From positions 62,001 through 126,000 of the forward strand of contig NZ_JAKNTA010000011.1 in assembly GCF_022288725.1 (NCBI RefSeq): a stretch of 64,000 bases of DNA, in the 5' to 3' direction. Within the stretch, counting starts at the first letter, position 1. Every line of letters starts with the position of its first letter. The notes beneath the pieces were generated by a model. It made no database searches. It had not been told where the DNA came from and was given only the letters and a program-made list of their open reading frames with translations. This stretch comes from Kitasatospora sp. A2-31. Lineage in GTDB: Bacteria > Actinomycetota > Actinomycetes > Streptomycetales > Streptomycetaceae. Below, piece after piece: positions 21,933-33,653 of this stretch. Position numbers and translations under genes: made by a program.

Positions 21933-22888
21933 CCGTCCGCCCCACCACCCCGTCCGACCTCGACCGGGTCCTCCCGCTGATCGTGCCCGACCCGGCCACC
22001 GGCCTGACGGCCGACACCTACCGGACGCGCCTCGCCGACGGCGAGTACCGCACGGACTGGACGTGGGTCGCCGAAGACGCCCCCGGCGGCCCCCCGCTCG
22101 CACTGGCCGTCTGGTGGGGCGACCCGGACGGCGACCTGCCCGACGCCCTCGACGCCGTGTTCGTCCACGACTCGGTGCGGTCCGCCGCCGACCGCACCGA
22201 CCTGGCCGCGCAGCTGCTCACCGCCGCCCACACGGCCTACGCCGGGGCCGGCGCCGACGCCGCCCCCGAGTACCACCTCGTCCTCCCCGGCGACTGGCGC
22301 GACCGCCCGGAGACGGTCGCCGCCGTGGCCTGGCGCCGCGAGGCGGCCCGGCGCGCCGGCCTCCCGGTGGGCCTGGAACGCCTGCGCTACGAGTGGACGC
22401 CCCCGGCCGGCCTCCCGGAGCCGTCCGGCCGTCTCCTCCTCCAGCCCGAGCCCGACGACGAGGTCTTCGTCGACCTGTTCCGCCGGGTCCTGGTGGGCAC
22501 CCTCGACACCGACTCCCGCAAGGAGGCCGAACGCCTCGGCGCCGAGGCCCAGGCCCGCGCCGACGTCGCCTTCTACCGCGACACCATGCTCGGCGACCGC
22601 TCCTGGTGGCGCATCGCCCGCACGCCCGACGGCGAACCGGTCGGCTTCGGCATCCCCTCCCGCAACCACGCCTTCCCCGTCGTCGGCTACCTCGGCGTCG
22701 TCCCCGAACACCGCGGCCGCCGGTACGGCGACGACATCCTCGCCGAGATCACCCGGATCCTCGCCGCCGAGACCGCACCCGAACGCGTCCGCGCGGACAC
22801 CGACCTCGTCAACGCCCCGATGGCCGCGGCCTTCGACCGCCTCGGCTACCGCAACGACACCCGCCGCCTGGTCCTCTCCCCCCACTGA
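21929..22888 (+). CDS. GNAT-family N-acetyltransferase
   Basis: Protein of 319 aa with a C-terminal GNAT acetyl-CoA site (GVVPEHRGRRYGDDIL, about residues 255-270) and the family's terminal N-x-(P)-M-x-x-x-F-x-x-x-G-Y pattern (NAPMAAAFDRLGYRN). The N-terminal half looks like a second, degenerate GNAT-type region. Start GTG 21929 overlaps the exporter stop, so the two are translationally coupled. Placed at the end of an NRPS cluster that likely makes a basic capreomycidine peptide, it could acetylate the product (self-resistance) or a precursor, by analogy with capreomycin acetyltransferase. This role is inferred from context only. Confidence 0.8.
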   Translation: MTVRPTTPSDLDRVLPLIVPDPATGLTADTYRTRLADGEYRTDWTWVAEDAPGGPPLALAVWWGDPDGDLPDALDAVFVHDSVRSAADRTDLAAQLLTAAHTAYAGAGADAAPEYHLVLPGDWRDRPETVAAVAWRREAARRAGLPVGLERLRYEWTPPAGLPEPSGRLLLQPEPDDEVFVDLFRRVLVGTLDTDSRKEAERLGAEAQARADVAFYRDTMLGDRSWWRIARTPDGEPVGFGIPSRNHAFPVVGYLGVVPEHRGRRYGDDILAEITRILAAETAPERVRADTDLVNAPMAAAFDRLGYRNDTRRLVLSPH

Positions 22889-22917
22889 GGCCGACCGCCG
22901 ACCCCTGTCCGGAGCAC

Positions 22918-22947
22918 CACCGGGCCCGCCGCGCGGCGGGCCCGGTG
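22918..22947 (+). terminator. Hairpin after the GNAT gene
   Basis: Perfect 15-bp inverted repeat (22918-22932 with 22933-22947, arm CACCGGGCCCGCCGC) 29 bases after the GNAT stop. It probably ends the NRPS-exporter-acetyltransferase transcript and marks the right border of the cluster. Confidence 0.75.
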
Positions 22948-23038
22948 CCCGGTCCCCGGACCGCACACCTCCCCCCGGACGGTGATCACCCGCCGTCTAG
23001 GCTCGGGGTGGCACCAACCAGGGAGAGGGCGAACGCGA

Positions 23039-23950
23039 ATGGGCAGCTGGGAGAGCGCTCTGGACGCGGCGGGGATCACCGACCCCGGACTGCGCGAGGA
23101 CTACAGCCGGCAGCGCCGACAGGTCACGGAGTACAAGCGGGAGGCCGTGCTCGCCGCACGGCTCCTCCTGCCGGCGCCGCTCGTGCCGCACGTGATCGCG
23201 GCCACCGCCTTCATGCACCGCACCGACGGCCTGCTCGACAGCGGCCCGCTCGACGGGCGGAGGGCCGCGTACGCGCGCTGGGAGGAGGAGGTCGCCCACG
23301 GCCTCGCCACCGGTGGCACCGACAACCCCGAATTGCGTCCGCTGCTGAACACCGTCGCCGCGCACCCCGCCCTGCGCGAGCGCGCACCGGAACACCTTGC
23401 CGGGGCCCTCGCCGACCTCGACTTCGCCGGATTCGCCACCGAGGCCGACTACCAGCGCTACGTGGACGCCTACTCGCTGCCCGCGTTCATGGTCGTCGCC
23501 ACCCTGCTGGGCCCGGACGGCGACCAGGCGGCCTACCGGGCCGCCTGCCGCACCTTCATCGACGCCGGCCAGCGGCTCGACTTCGTCAGCGACCTCGCCG
23601 AGGACCTGGCCGACGGCCGCCTGACGATCCCCGCGCAGACCCTCGACCGGCACGGGGTCAGCCGCGCCGACCTGGAGCAGGCCCGCGACCTCCCGGCCGT
23701 CCGGGCGATGATCACCGAGCAGCTCGATCTCGTCGACCGCACCCTCGCGGAGGGCCGCGCCGTGGCCGCGCTCGTGCCGCCGGCCCACCGACCCATGGTC
23801 CGCTGCCTGATCGGCCTGGACGAGTTGACCAGCGCCGCCGCCCGCGCGGACATCCCCGCCCTGCTGCTCCGCTCGGCCGGCCCCTCCAAGCCCGCCGCGC
23901 TCCGGCTGCTCGGCCGCGAGTACCTCCGGGCGCGCCGCGCGCGCCGCTGA
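23039..23950 (+). CDS. Squalene/phytoene synthase family protein
   Basis: Protein of 303 aa, mainly helical, of the trans-isoprenyl diphosphate head-to-head synthase family (SQS_PSY). The second Asp-rich signature is clear: RLDFVSDLAEDLADGRLTIP (about residues 180-200), like the DxxxD motif of phytoene synthases. The first signature position reads MHRTDGLLD rather than the usual DxxxD, so catalysis is uncertain. ATG 23039 is preceded by AGGGAGAGGG. It stands alone between terminators. Candidate roles are carotenoid, hopanoid or other terpenoid precursor synthesis, but no further terpene genes are adjacent. Confidence 0.75.
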   Translation: MGSWESALDAAGITDPGLREDYSRQRRQVTEYKREAVLAARLLLPAPLVPHVIAATAFMHRTDGLLDSGPLDGRRAAYARWEEEVAHGLATGGTDNPELRPLLNTVAAHPALRERAPEHLAGALADLDFAGFATEADYQRYVDAYSLPAFMVVATLLGPDGDQAAYRAACRTFIDAGQRLDFVSDLAEDLADGRLTIPAQTLDRHGVSRADLEQARDLPAVRAMITEQLDLVDRTLAEGRAVAALVPPAHRPMVRCLIGLDELTSAAARADIPALLLRSAGPSKPAALRLLGREYLRARRARR

Positions 23951-23951
23951 G

Positions 23952-23967
23952 CCCCGGCCGGCCGGGG
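23952..23967. terminator. Short palindrome between convergent genes
   Basis: CCCCGGCCGGCCGGGG directly follows the stop codon of the SQS_PSY-family gene and precedes the convergent phosphatase gene. A compact GC hairpin that could terminate in either direction. Confidence 0.45.
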
Positions 23968-24030
23968 AGGCACCCGCCGCGGCCCGCCGACCGCCCGTCC
24001 CTCGTCCTACTCGTCCCTCGTCCTGTCGTC

Positions 24031-26850
24031 CTACTCGTCCACTGGCCAGGCGGCCTCGTCGAGGGGCCAGGCCGCCTCGTCGAGCGGCCACGCCGTCCCT
24101 GCGCCCGGTTCGAGGAACTGCTCGGCCCAGATGATCTTCCCCTGCGGGGTGTAGCGGACGCCCCAGCGTTCGGCGAGCCGCGCCACGAGGAACAGGCCGC
24201 GGCCACCCTCGTCGTCGGCGACCGCGTAGCGCAGGTGCGGGGCGGTGCTGCTGGTGTCCGAGACCTCGCAGATCAGCGTGCGGTCGTAGAGCAGCCGCAT
24301 CGTGATCGGACCGGTCGCGTACCGGATGGCGTTGGTCACCAGCTCGCTGAGCACCAGCTCGGTGACGAACACGGCCTCGTCCAGGCCCCACTCGGTGAGC
24401 TGCCGGGTGGCGTCGGCCCGGGCCCGGCCCACGGCCGCGGGGGTCTTCGCCACCTCCCACACGGCGGTCCGGCCGGGCTCCAGCACCCGGGTGCGGGCGA
24501 CGAGGAGCGCGATGTCGTCGGTCTGGCGGGCGGGCAGCAGGGCGTCGATCACCGCGTCGCAGGCCTCCTGCGGCGAGAGGTCGGGCCGGGCCAGCGAGGC
24601 GGTGAGCACGTCCAGGCCGACCCCGAGATCACGGGTGCGGTCCTCGATCAGGCCGTCGGTGTAGAGGACCAGGCTGCTGCCCGGCTCTAGCCGCACCTCC
24701 AAGGCCTCGAACGGCATCCCGCCCAGGCCCAGCGGCGGACCGGCGGGAAGGTCCAGCAGCTCCGCCGTGCCGTCCGGGCGGACGAGGGCGGGCGGGGGGT
24801 GCCCGGCCCGGGCCAGGACGCAGGTGGCGGTGGTGGGGTCGTAGATGGCGTAGAGACAGGTGGCGCCGGTGATCGCGAGCGACCCCTCGACCGCGGCCGC
24901 CTCCTGGTCGATGTGGGTGACCAGGTCGTCCAGGTGGCCCAGGAGCTCGTCCGGCGGCAGGTCGAGGGTCGAGAAGTTCTGCACCGCGGTGCGCAGCCTG
25001 CCCATGGTCGCGGCCGCGTGGAGGCCGTGGCCGACGACGTCGCCCACGACGAGTGCCACCCGGGTGCCCGACAGCGGGATGACGTCGAACCAGTCACCAC
25101 CGACCCCCGCCTGGGCGGGCAGGTAGCGGTAGGCGACGTCCAGTGCACTCTGCTCGGGAAGCCCGCGCGGGAGCAGGCTGTGCTGCAGGGTCACGGCCAT
25201 GGTGTGCTCGCGCGTGAAGCGGCGGGCGTTGTCGATCGACACGGCGGCCCGGGCGGCCAGCTCCTCGCCCAGGGAGAGGTCGTCCTCGTCGAACGGCTCC
25301 TTGTCCCGGCCGCGCCAGTAGCAGGCGACACCCATCAGCACGCCCCGTGCCGTCAGCGGGACGGCGACCAGCGACACCAGGCCGAAGTCCATGACCGCCC
25401 GCGTGCGCTCGGCGTCCTGCTTGCGCCACCCGGCGTCGGCCGCCACCTCGCGGACCAGCGCGGAACGCCCGCTGACGAACCCCGCCGCGTGCGGAGTGCT
25501 CCCCGCCCACCTGACCAGTTCCCCCTGGGGGTACAGCGGCGAGTCGTCGCGGACGCCCGTGACCGCCACCCGCTCCAGCTCCACCGGGGCACCGACCGTG
25601 AGGACCGGCGGCTCCTCGCCCCGCAGGACCTCCTGGGCGAGGTCGACCGTGGCGTAGTCGCAGAACTCCCGGGTGGCCACCTGCGCGAGCTCCTCGGCGG
25701 TGCGCCGGACGTCCAGGGTGGTGCCGATGGACATGCTCGCGTCGTACAGCAGTCTGAGCCGGCCCCGCGCGACCTCCGCCTTCCCCGCGAGGGCGAGCAG
25801 TTCGGTCGAGTCGCGCAGAGTGGTGACGCTGCCGGGCGGACCGCCGCCGCTGTCGGTGGGGCGGGTGTTGACGGCCAGCAGACGCTCACCGACCGGGAGC
25901 ACCTCATCGCTGACCGCGCGGCCGGCGACCAGCAGTTGGGCCGTCCGGGGCGCGAGGCCGAGACCGGTGACGGCATGCCCCTCCACGTCGGCGGGCAGGT
26001 CGAGCAGCCGACGGGCCTCGTCGTTGGCGAGCCGGACCCGTCCGTCGCCACCGACGATGACCACGCCCTCGCGCACCGCGTGCAGCACCGCATCGTGGTG
26101 CTCGTACATCCTGGTCATCTCCTCCGGCCCCAGACCGTGGGTCTGCCGCAGGAGACGTCTGCCCACCAGCGCCGTACCGGCCGTGGCCAGGCCGAGCGCG
26201 ACGGTGCCCGCGCCCAGGACGACCGGCAGCTGCCGGTTGACCGCGCTGCTAACGTTGGCGACCTTCATCCCGGACGACACGATGCCCACGACCGAACCGT
26301 CGGCGTCCTCCACCGGGACCACCACCTGGTACTCCAGACCGAGCGGGCCGTGCACCTGTTCGACGGTGACCGCGCCGTTCAGCGACGGTCCGATGGTGCC
26401 GACGAACTGCTTGCCGATCTGCTCGGGCTGGGGGTGGGTGTAACGGATGCCGTTCCGGTCGGTCACCACGATGAAGTCGACGTGGGCGTCCTTGCGGGCC
26501 GCCTCCGTCAGCGGCTGGAGCACGGCGCTCGGATCGGGGCCCCGCATCGCGTCCACCAGCCCGGGGCTGTGGGCGAAGGCCTGGGCGGCGGCGAGCGAGC
26601 GGTCCCGGGCGGCGTCGTACCGGTCGCTGCGGGACTGGATCAACAGCGCGACGACGGCTGCCACCACGAGCAACAGCACGATCAACACCTGCAGGACGAA
26701 CATCTGCCCGGCGACGCTGCGGATGTTCATCATCGACCGCAGGCGGTACGCCGAAGGCTCTTCCGTAACTGCGCGTGGCTCTTGCCGCCCACGACGGCCA
26801 CCCGGCCGGCGCAGAGGCGGCCGGGTGACGGGGCCCGTGTCTCTGGCCAT
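24031..26850 (-). CDS. CitA/DcuS-type sensor fused to SpoIIE phosphatase and HATPase
   Basis: Membrane signalling protein of about 939 aa from the ATG at 26850 (AGGGG upstream; the ATG pair at 26733/26730 is another choice). In order: TM helix (VLQVLIVLLLVVAAVV), an extracytoplasmic PAS/sCache domain with DFIVVTDRNGIRYTHP and EQIGKQFVG typical of citrate/dicarboxylate sensors, a second TM helix, a cytoplasmic PAS, a GAF, a PP2C/SpoIIE phosphatase (GGDWFDVIPL, VGDVVGHGL, LYTDGLIEDR) and a C-terminal HATPase_c of the anti-sigma kinase type (ELVTNAIRYA, GGRGLFLV). Such proteins dephosphorylate anti-sigma-factor antagonists. The C-terminus ends in a heptapeptide repeat (AWPLDEA twice, then AWPVDE). 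Confidence 0.9.
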   Translation of the reverse strand: MARDTGPVTRPPLRRPGGRRGRQEPRAVTEEPSAYRLRSMMNIRSVAGQMFVLQVLIVLLLVVAAVVALLIQSRSDRYDAARDRSLAAAQAFAHSPGLVDAMRGPDPSAVLQPLTEAARKDAHVDFIVVTDRNGIRYTHPQPEQIGKQFVGTIGPSLNGAVTVEQVHGPLGLEYQVVVPVEDADGSVVGIVSSGMKVANVSSAVNRQLPVVLGAGTVALGLATAGTALVGRRLLRQTHGLGPEEMTRMYEHHDAVLHAVREGVVIVGGDGRVRLANDEARRLLDLPADVEGHAVTGLGLAPRTAQLLVAGRAVSDEVLPVGERLLAVNTRPTDSGGGPPGSVTTLRDSTELLALAGKAEVARGRLRLLYDASMSIGTTLDVRRTAEELAQVATREFCDYATVDLAQEVLRGEEPPVLTVGAPVELERVAVTGVRDDSPLYPQGELVRWAGSTPHAAGFVSGRSALVREVAADAGWRKQDAERTRAVMDFGLVSLVAVPLTARGVLMGVACYWRGRDKEPFDEDDLSLGEELAARAAVSIDNARRFTREHTMAVTLQHSLLPRGLPEQSALDVAYRYLPAQAGVGGDWFDVIPLSGTRVALVVGDVVGHGLHAAATMGRLRTAVQNFSTLDLPPDELLGHLDDLVTHIDQEAAAVEGSLAITGATCLYAIYDPTTATCVLARAGHPPPALVRPDGTAELLDLPAGPPLGLGGMPFEALEVRLEPGSSLVLYTDGLIEDRTRDLGVGLDVLTASLARPDLSPQEACDAVIDALLPARQTDDIALLVARTRVLEPGRTAVWEVAKTPAAVGRARADATRQLTEWGLDEAVFVTELVLSELVTNAIRYATGPITMRLLYDRTLICEVSDTSSTAPHLRYAVADDEGGRGLFLVARLAERWGVRYTPQGKIIWAEQFLEPGAGTAWPLDEAAWPLDEAAWPVDE

Positions 26851-27029
26851 ACACCCATGGTCCCCTGCCCGAGGTGAGCGGGACATACGGCCGGAGGTGA
26901 CCACGCACGGCAACCACCCGCCCGGCACGCACGTGCACGCTCCGGAGCCGTCGTCGTCCGGCCGATGCAGGCGGCGGCCGTGGTGGGGCCGGGCCGTCGG
27001 CCAGGTCGGTACGAACGCCTCCGAAATGC

Positions 27030-27068
27030 GAAGAACCCCCGATCCAGGAAATGGATCGGGGGTTCTTC
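27030..27068 (-). terminator. rRNA operon terminator
   Basis: A 17-bp perfect stem (27030-27046 with 27052-27068) with a five-base loop, just after the 3' end of 5S rRNA on the minus strand. It is the usual rrn terminator. Confidence 0.9.
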
Positions 27069-27077
27069 AGAAGAATT

Positions 27078-27196
27078 GTTCGGCGGCGTCCTACTCTCCC
27101 ACAGGGTCCCCCCTGCAGTACCATCGGCGCTGTGAGGCTTAGCTTCCGGGTTCGGAATGTAACCGGGCGTTTCCCTCACGCTATGACCACCGAAAC
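27078..27196 (-). rRNA. 5S rRNA
   Basis: About 119 nt matching streptomycete 5S rRNA on the minus strand. Recognisable blocks are GTGAGGGAAACGCCCGGTTA near the 5' half, AACCCGGAAGCTAAGCCTCA in the middle and GGGAGAGTAGGACGCCGCCG at the 3' end. It appears complete, unlike the 16S and 23S parts of this operon. Confidence 0.93.
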
Positions 27197-27281
27197 ACTA
27201 TGAAACTATCCGCCACCCACCCGCCAGAGCGGTGGGGGTCGTTGTTTCAGAACAACACAGTGGACGCGAGCAACTGAGGAC

Positions 27282-29286
<2,005 letters not shown>

Positions 29287-29544
29287 CACAGATGCTCGCG
29301 TCCACTGTGCAGTTCTCAAACAACGACCAGTCACCCACCTGAACAAGCATGGGACCGGCGACTCTGAAGCAACAGCCTTACGGCCGTTCCCTCAGGACCC
29401 AACAACGTGCCCGACACACCCACACCATGAACTCTCTTCCACGCCGAAGCAGTACTAGGAGACATCGTCTGAACTGTGCCGAATAGTCAACGTTCCACCC
29501 ATGAGCAACCGTGCAGGACACTCGCCTGCAACCGGCATCTTGCT

Positions 29545-30775
<1,231 letters not shown>

Positions 30776-31120
30776 GAATCTGAGGCCGGGGATGTCAACA
30801 TATCTGGCGTTGACTTTTGGCACGCTGTTGAGTTCTCAAGGAACGGACACTTCCTTCAGGCGGCTTTCACACCGACCCTCCGGGCGCTTCGTTCTTTCGT
30901 GTTCCGAGCTTATCAGACGTTTTCCGCTCCGTTTCCGGGGCTTCGTTCATCCAACTCGCCGGTGTCTTCTGTGGCTGTTCGCCCCGTCCGACGTTCCAAA
31001 CTCTAGCCGACCTGTGCTTCGAAAAGCGAATCCGGCGACAATCCGATAAACGCACACACCGAATAGACCCGTTCCGAACAGGAGCGCGACGAGACGCGAC
31101 CCAGCCGAAAGGGAAGGAGT
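30776..31120 (-). promoter_or_regulatory. rrn leader and probable promoter region
   Basis: The minus strand contains the conserved streptomycete rRNA leader motif TTGAGAACTCAACAGCGTGC at about 30818-30837, upstream of the 16S processing region, and AT-richer stretches such as CTGATAAG and TAGAGT further upstream that may be -10 elements. I could not fix individual promoters. No coding sequence is seen between 30776 and 31282. Confidence 0.5.
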
Positions 31121-31282
31121 GGTGTTTCAAGGGATCGGCCGCCCCGGGACCGTCCGCGCCGATGCGTGTCCGGTGCTCCCTGCCGAGCGACTGGGCGAGA
31201 TTACTCCTACTCAGCGCAGGAAACAAACTTGCCCGTCCCAGCGCCCGGCGAGGAGCGGCGGCGTGACGAAGGTGCCGGCCGA

Positions 31283-31996
31283 TCAGGAGTGGCACAGGGC
31301 CTCGGTGAGGCGGGCGGCCGCCTCGACCACGGACTGGGAGAGGTGCGCGCCGGGGTGGCGGGTGAGCCGTTCGATCGGGCCGGAGACCGAGACGGCGGCC
31401 ACCACCCGGTTGGCCGGGCCGCGGACGGGTGCGGAGACGGAGGCGACCCCGGGCTCGCGTTCACCGATGGACTGGGCCCAGCCGCGGCGGCGGACGCCGC
31501 TGAGGGCGGTCGCGGTGAAACGGGCGCCCTGCAGCCCGCGGTGGAGTCGCTCGGGCTCCTCCCACGCGAGCAGGATCTGGGCTGCGGAGCCGACCTTCAT
31601 GGGGAGGGTGACTCCCACGGGAACGGTGTCGCGCAGCCCTGAGAGGCGCTCGACGGCGGCCACGCAGATCCGGATCTCGCCCTGTCGGCGGTAGAGCTGG
31701 GCGCTCTCGCCGGTGACGTCGCGCAGGTGGGTGAGGACCGGTCCGGCGGCTGCCAGCAGGCGGTCCTCCCCGGCGGCCGCCGAGAGCTCGGTGAGTCGCG
31801 GGCCCAGCATGAACCGGCCCTGCAGGTCCCGCGCGACCAGTCGGTGCTGTTCGAGTGCGACGGCGAGCCGGTGGGCGGTGGGGCGCGCCAGGCCGGTGGC
31901 GGTGACGAGTCCGGCCAGGGTGGCGGGACCGGCCTCCAGGGTGCCGAGGATCGAGGTGACCTTGTCGAGCACGCCGACGCCGCTCGTGTTCTCCAT
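31283..31996 (-). CDS. ndgR: IclR-family regulator NdgR
   Basis: 237-aa IclR-type regulator: N-terminal winged helix (VLDKVTSILGTLEAG, GLARPTAHRLAVALEQHRLV) and C-terminal effector domain. SGVGVLDK, RQGEIRICVAAVERLSGLRD, GARFTATALSGVRRRGWAQS and SIGEREPGVASVSAPVRGPA match NdgR/AreB of Streptomyces as I remember it, a regulator of leucine and other amino-acid metabolism and of antibiotic production. In other streptomycetes it is divergent from leuCD. Here no leuC follows upstream (31997-32677 has no gene), and the adjoining rRNA operon is scrambled, so its placement may reflect an assembly join or a second copy. Confidence 0.88.
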   Translation of the reverse strand: MENTSGVGVLDKVTSILGTLEAGPATLAGLVTATGLARPTAHRLAVALEQHRLVARDLQGRFMLGPRLTELSAAAGEDRLLAAAGPVLTHLRDVTGESAQLYRRQGEIRICVAAVERLSGLRDTVPVGVTLPMKVGSAAQILLAWEEPERLHRGLQGARFTATALSGVRRRGWAQSIGEREPGVASVSAPVRGPANRVVAAVSVSGPIERLTRHPGAHLSQSVVEAAARLTEALCHS

Positions 31997-32399
31997 GGAT
32001 GGGTACTCCGTCTCAGATCCCGCGAGCGGCAGCAGGGCTTCACTCGCGGACGCTCCCCGTGGGGAGCCGGGGGGTGGTCAGCGAGGGCAGGCCGGAGAAG
32101 TCGGCCGATTGCCTGCGCCGGGCACGAGACGGGTACGCGGAAGGACCTGGGCGGGAAGCGCCCGGGCGAAGGACAGCACTGAGAGCACCGTGTCTCCTCA
32201 TCTTTCCCGCGCCACATTGGCGGCAGGCCGGAGTTGGCACTGATCCCGGACGGCGCGGCGCGTACTTCGGACGCCGAGTCGACCGGGGAGTTGCCGGGGC
32301 TTCGTAGGGCCGGTCCCTCCACCCCTCTGGATGATTCGCCAAGCACCATACAAGATTCCCCGGGCAACCCGCCAAGGGGCCTGCCGCCGCTCACCGGCG
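31997..32399. other. Gene-free stretch upstream of ndgR
   Basis: About 400 bases without a convincing coding sequence. leuC would be expected here, divergent from ndgR. I saw no clear operator or RNA gene. Further right, 32490-32530 holds a short tandem repeat of GGGTCAGGGGCGC. Confidence 0.5.
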
Positions 32400-32439
32400 A
32401 GGGCCGCTCCTCCCGGGTGGGGTCGGGAGGAGCGGCCCT
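32400..32439 (-). terminator. Strong hairpin downstream of the lyase-like gene
   Basis: 16-bp perfect stem (32400-32415 with 32424-32439) and eight-base loop, about 240 bases beyond the stop codon of the secreted lyase-like gene on the minus strand. It may also isolate ndgR. Confidence 0.7.
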
Positions 32440-32677
32440 TCGCGGGGCCGGCGCCACCGGGCCGGCTGCCGGGCCGGCTGCCCAGGGTCTCGGGTCAGGG
32501 GCGCGGGTCAGGGGCGCGGGTCAGGGCGTCGCGCCGCGCGAGGTGTTCGCGTCGGGGGTGGCCAGGGGCGACGCCGAGGGCCGGGCCGAGGGCCGGGCGG
32601 GTCGGTCGCCGTCCCGGAGGAGGTCAGGGTCGAGCAGACGGGTGCCGCCACCGGCCGGTCCGTCGGTCGGCCGCGTC

Positions 32678-33409
32678 TCACGAGCCGGCGGTGGCCGCCT
32701 CCAGGGTGGTCGCCATGACCGGGCTGGTGAAGGTGTTGGTCGCGTCCCCCGAGGAGGGGTGGTACGAGCCCCACTTGAGGTAGTTGCGGTCGCCATCCCA
32801 GGTGGTGCCCTTGAAGGTGCCGGAACCGGTGGTGAAGGTCTGCTTCACGCCGTCGAACCAGAAGTCGATGGTGCCGTCGGTGCGGCCGAGCCGGATCTTC
32901 AGCGCGTACGAGTGCCACTGGTTGCCGGCGGTCGGCGCGGTCCACAGCGTGTGCGCGACGTGGTCGGTGTCCCACTCCTGGAGGCGGATGCGCCCGGCCG
33001 TCGCGTCGATCTCGATCGGGTGGTTCGCCGTGTCGGTGCTCGGCGAGCACTTGAGCTGGAAGACGTAGCGGCTGTTCGCGTCCTTGATGTCCACCTTGGA
33101 CGACCAGCCGAGGTAGAAGGTGTCGCCCTGCTTCAGGTCGGGGCTCAGCACCTCGCAGCGCTCCTCGCCCGCGGCCTGGAACGCCCGCCACACGCTGCCC
33201 TTGGCGGAGTCCTTCACGACGCCGAAGCCGCCCGGCGCGCACTGCACGGCGGCGAAGGAGGACGGGCCCTTGCCGGTGCTCGGGGTCCACAGGACCTTGC
33301 CCGTCGCGGCCGCGGAGCTGCCGGCGGTGGCCCAGCCGCAGGAGATGGCGAGCGTGGTGAGAGCCACGACGCCGACAACGGTCTTGCGGTGGTCGGACAG
33401 CAGGGACAT
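32678..33409 (-). CDS. Secreted polysaccharide lyase-like protein
   Basis: 243-aa exported protein. Start ATG 33409 follows GGGAGAG. Residues 1-40 form a Sec-type signal (charged LSDHRK, then a hydrophobic stretch, then Ala-rich end). The body resembles the beta-jelly-roll polysaccharide lyase family (Pfam Polysacc_lyase, related to glucuronan/heparin lyase I folds): RLQEWDTDH, WHSYALKIRLGRTDGTIDFW, and NYLKWGSYHPSSGD near the C-terminus. Substrate and activity are not deducible. It lies downstream of the alpha-glucoside importer operon on the same strand with a 244-base gap, so co-transcription is uncertain. Confidence 0.7.
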   Translation of the reverse strand: MSLLSDHRKTVVGVVALTTLAISCGWATAGSSAAATGKVLWTPSTGKGPSSFAAVQCAPGGFGVVKDSAKGSVWRAFQAAGEERCEVLSPDLKQGDTFYLGWSSKVDIKDANSRYVFQLKCSPSTDTANHPIEIDATAGRIRLQEWDTDHVAHTLWTAPTAGNQWHSYALKIRLGRTDGTIDFWFDGVKQTFTTGSGTFKGTTWDGDRNYLKWGSYHPSSGDATNTFTSPVMATTLEAATAGS

Positions 33410-33653
33410 GTCTCTCCCGGGTGGACGAGTTTCCGGAACGGACGCCGTCCGGGCCGACCGGCCCGGACGCACGAAGCGATTCGACCACCTGCCGAACCAC
33501 CGGGCCAAGCGGCCCGGCCGACAAGTGCACTTTCGGGCACATCCCCCGACCCTCCCTCGGCCACCGCAGGTTCCCCAGGGCACCGGTGAGCGTGCCCGAC
33601 CCCGGGCACGCCCGGCCGGGAGGCCGTCCGTCGCTGATCCGCGCCCGCCGGTC

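Noticed and set aside
32234..33589. Plus-strand open frame across ndgR-lyase intergenic and the lyase gene
   Set aside because: Composition is that of antisense shadow; the minus-strand protein has a signal peptide, ribosome site and family motifs.
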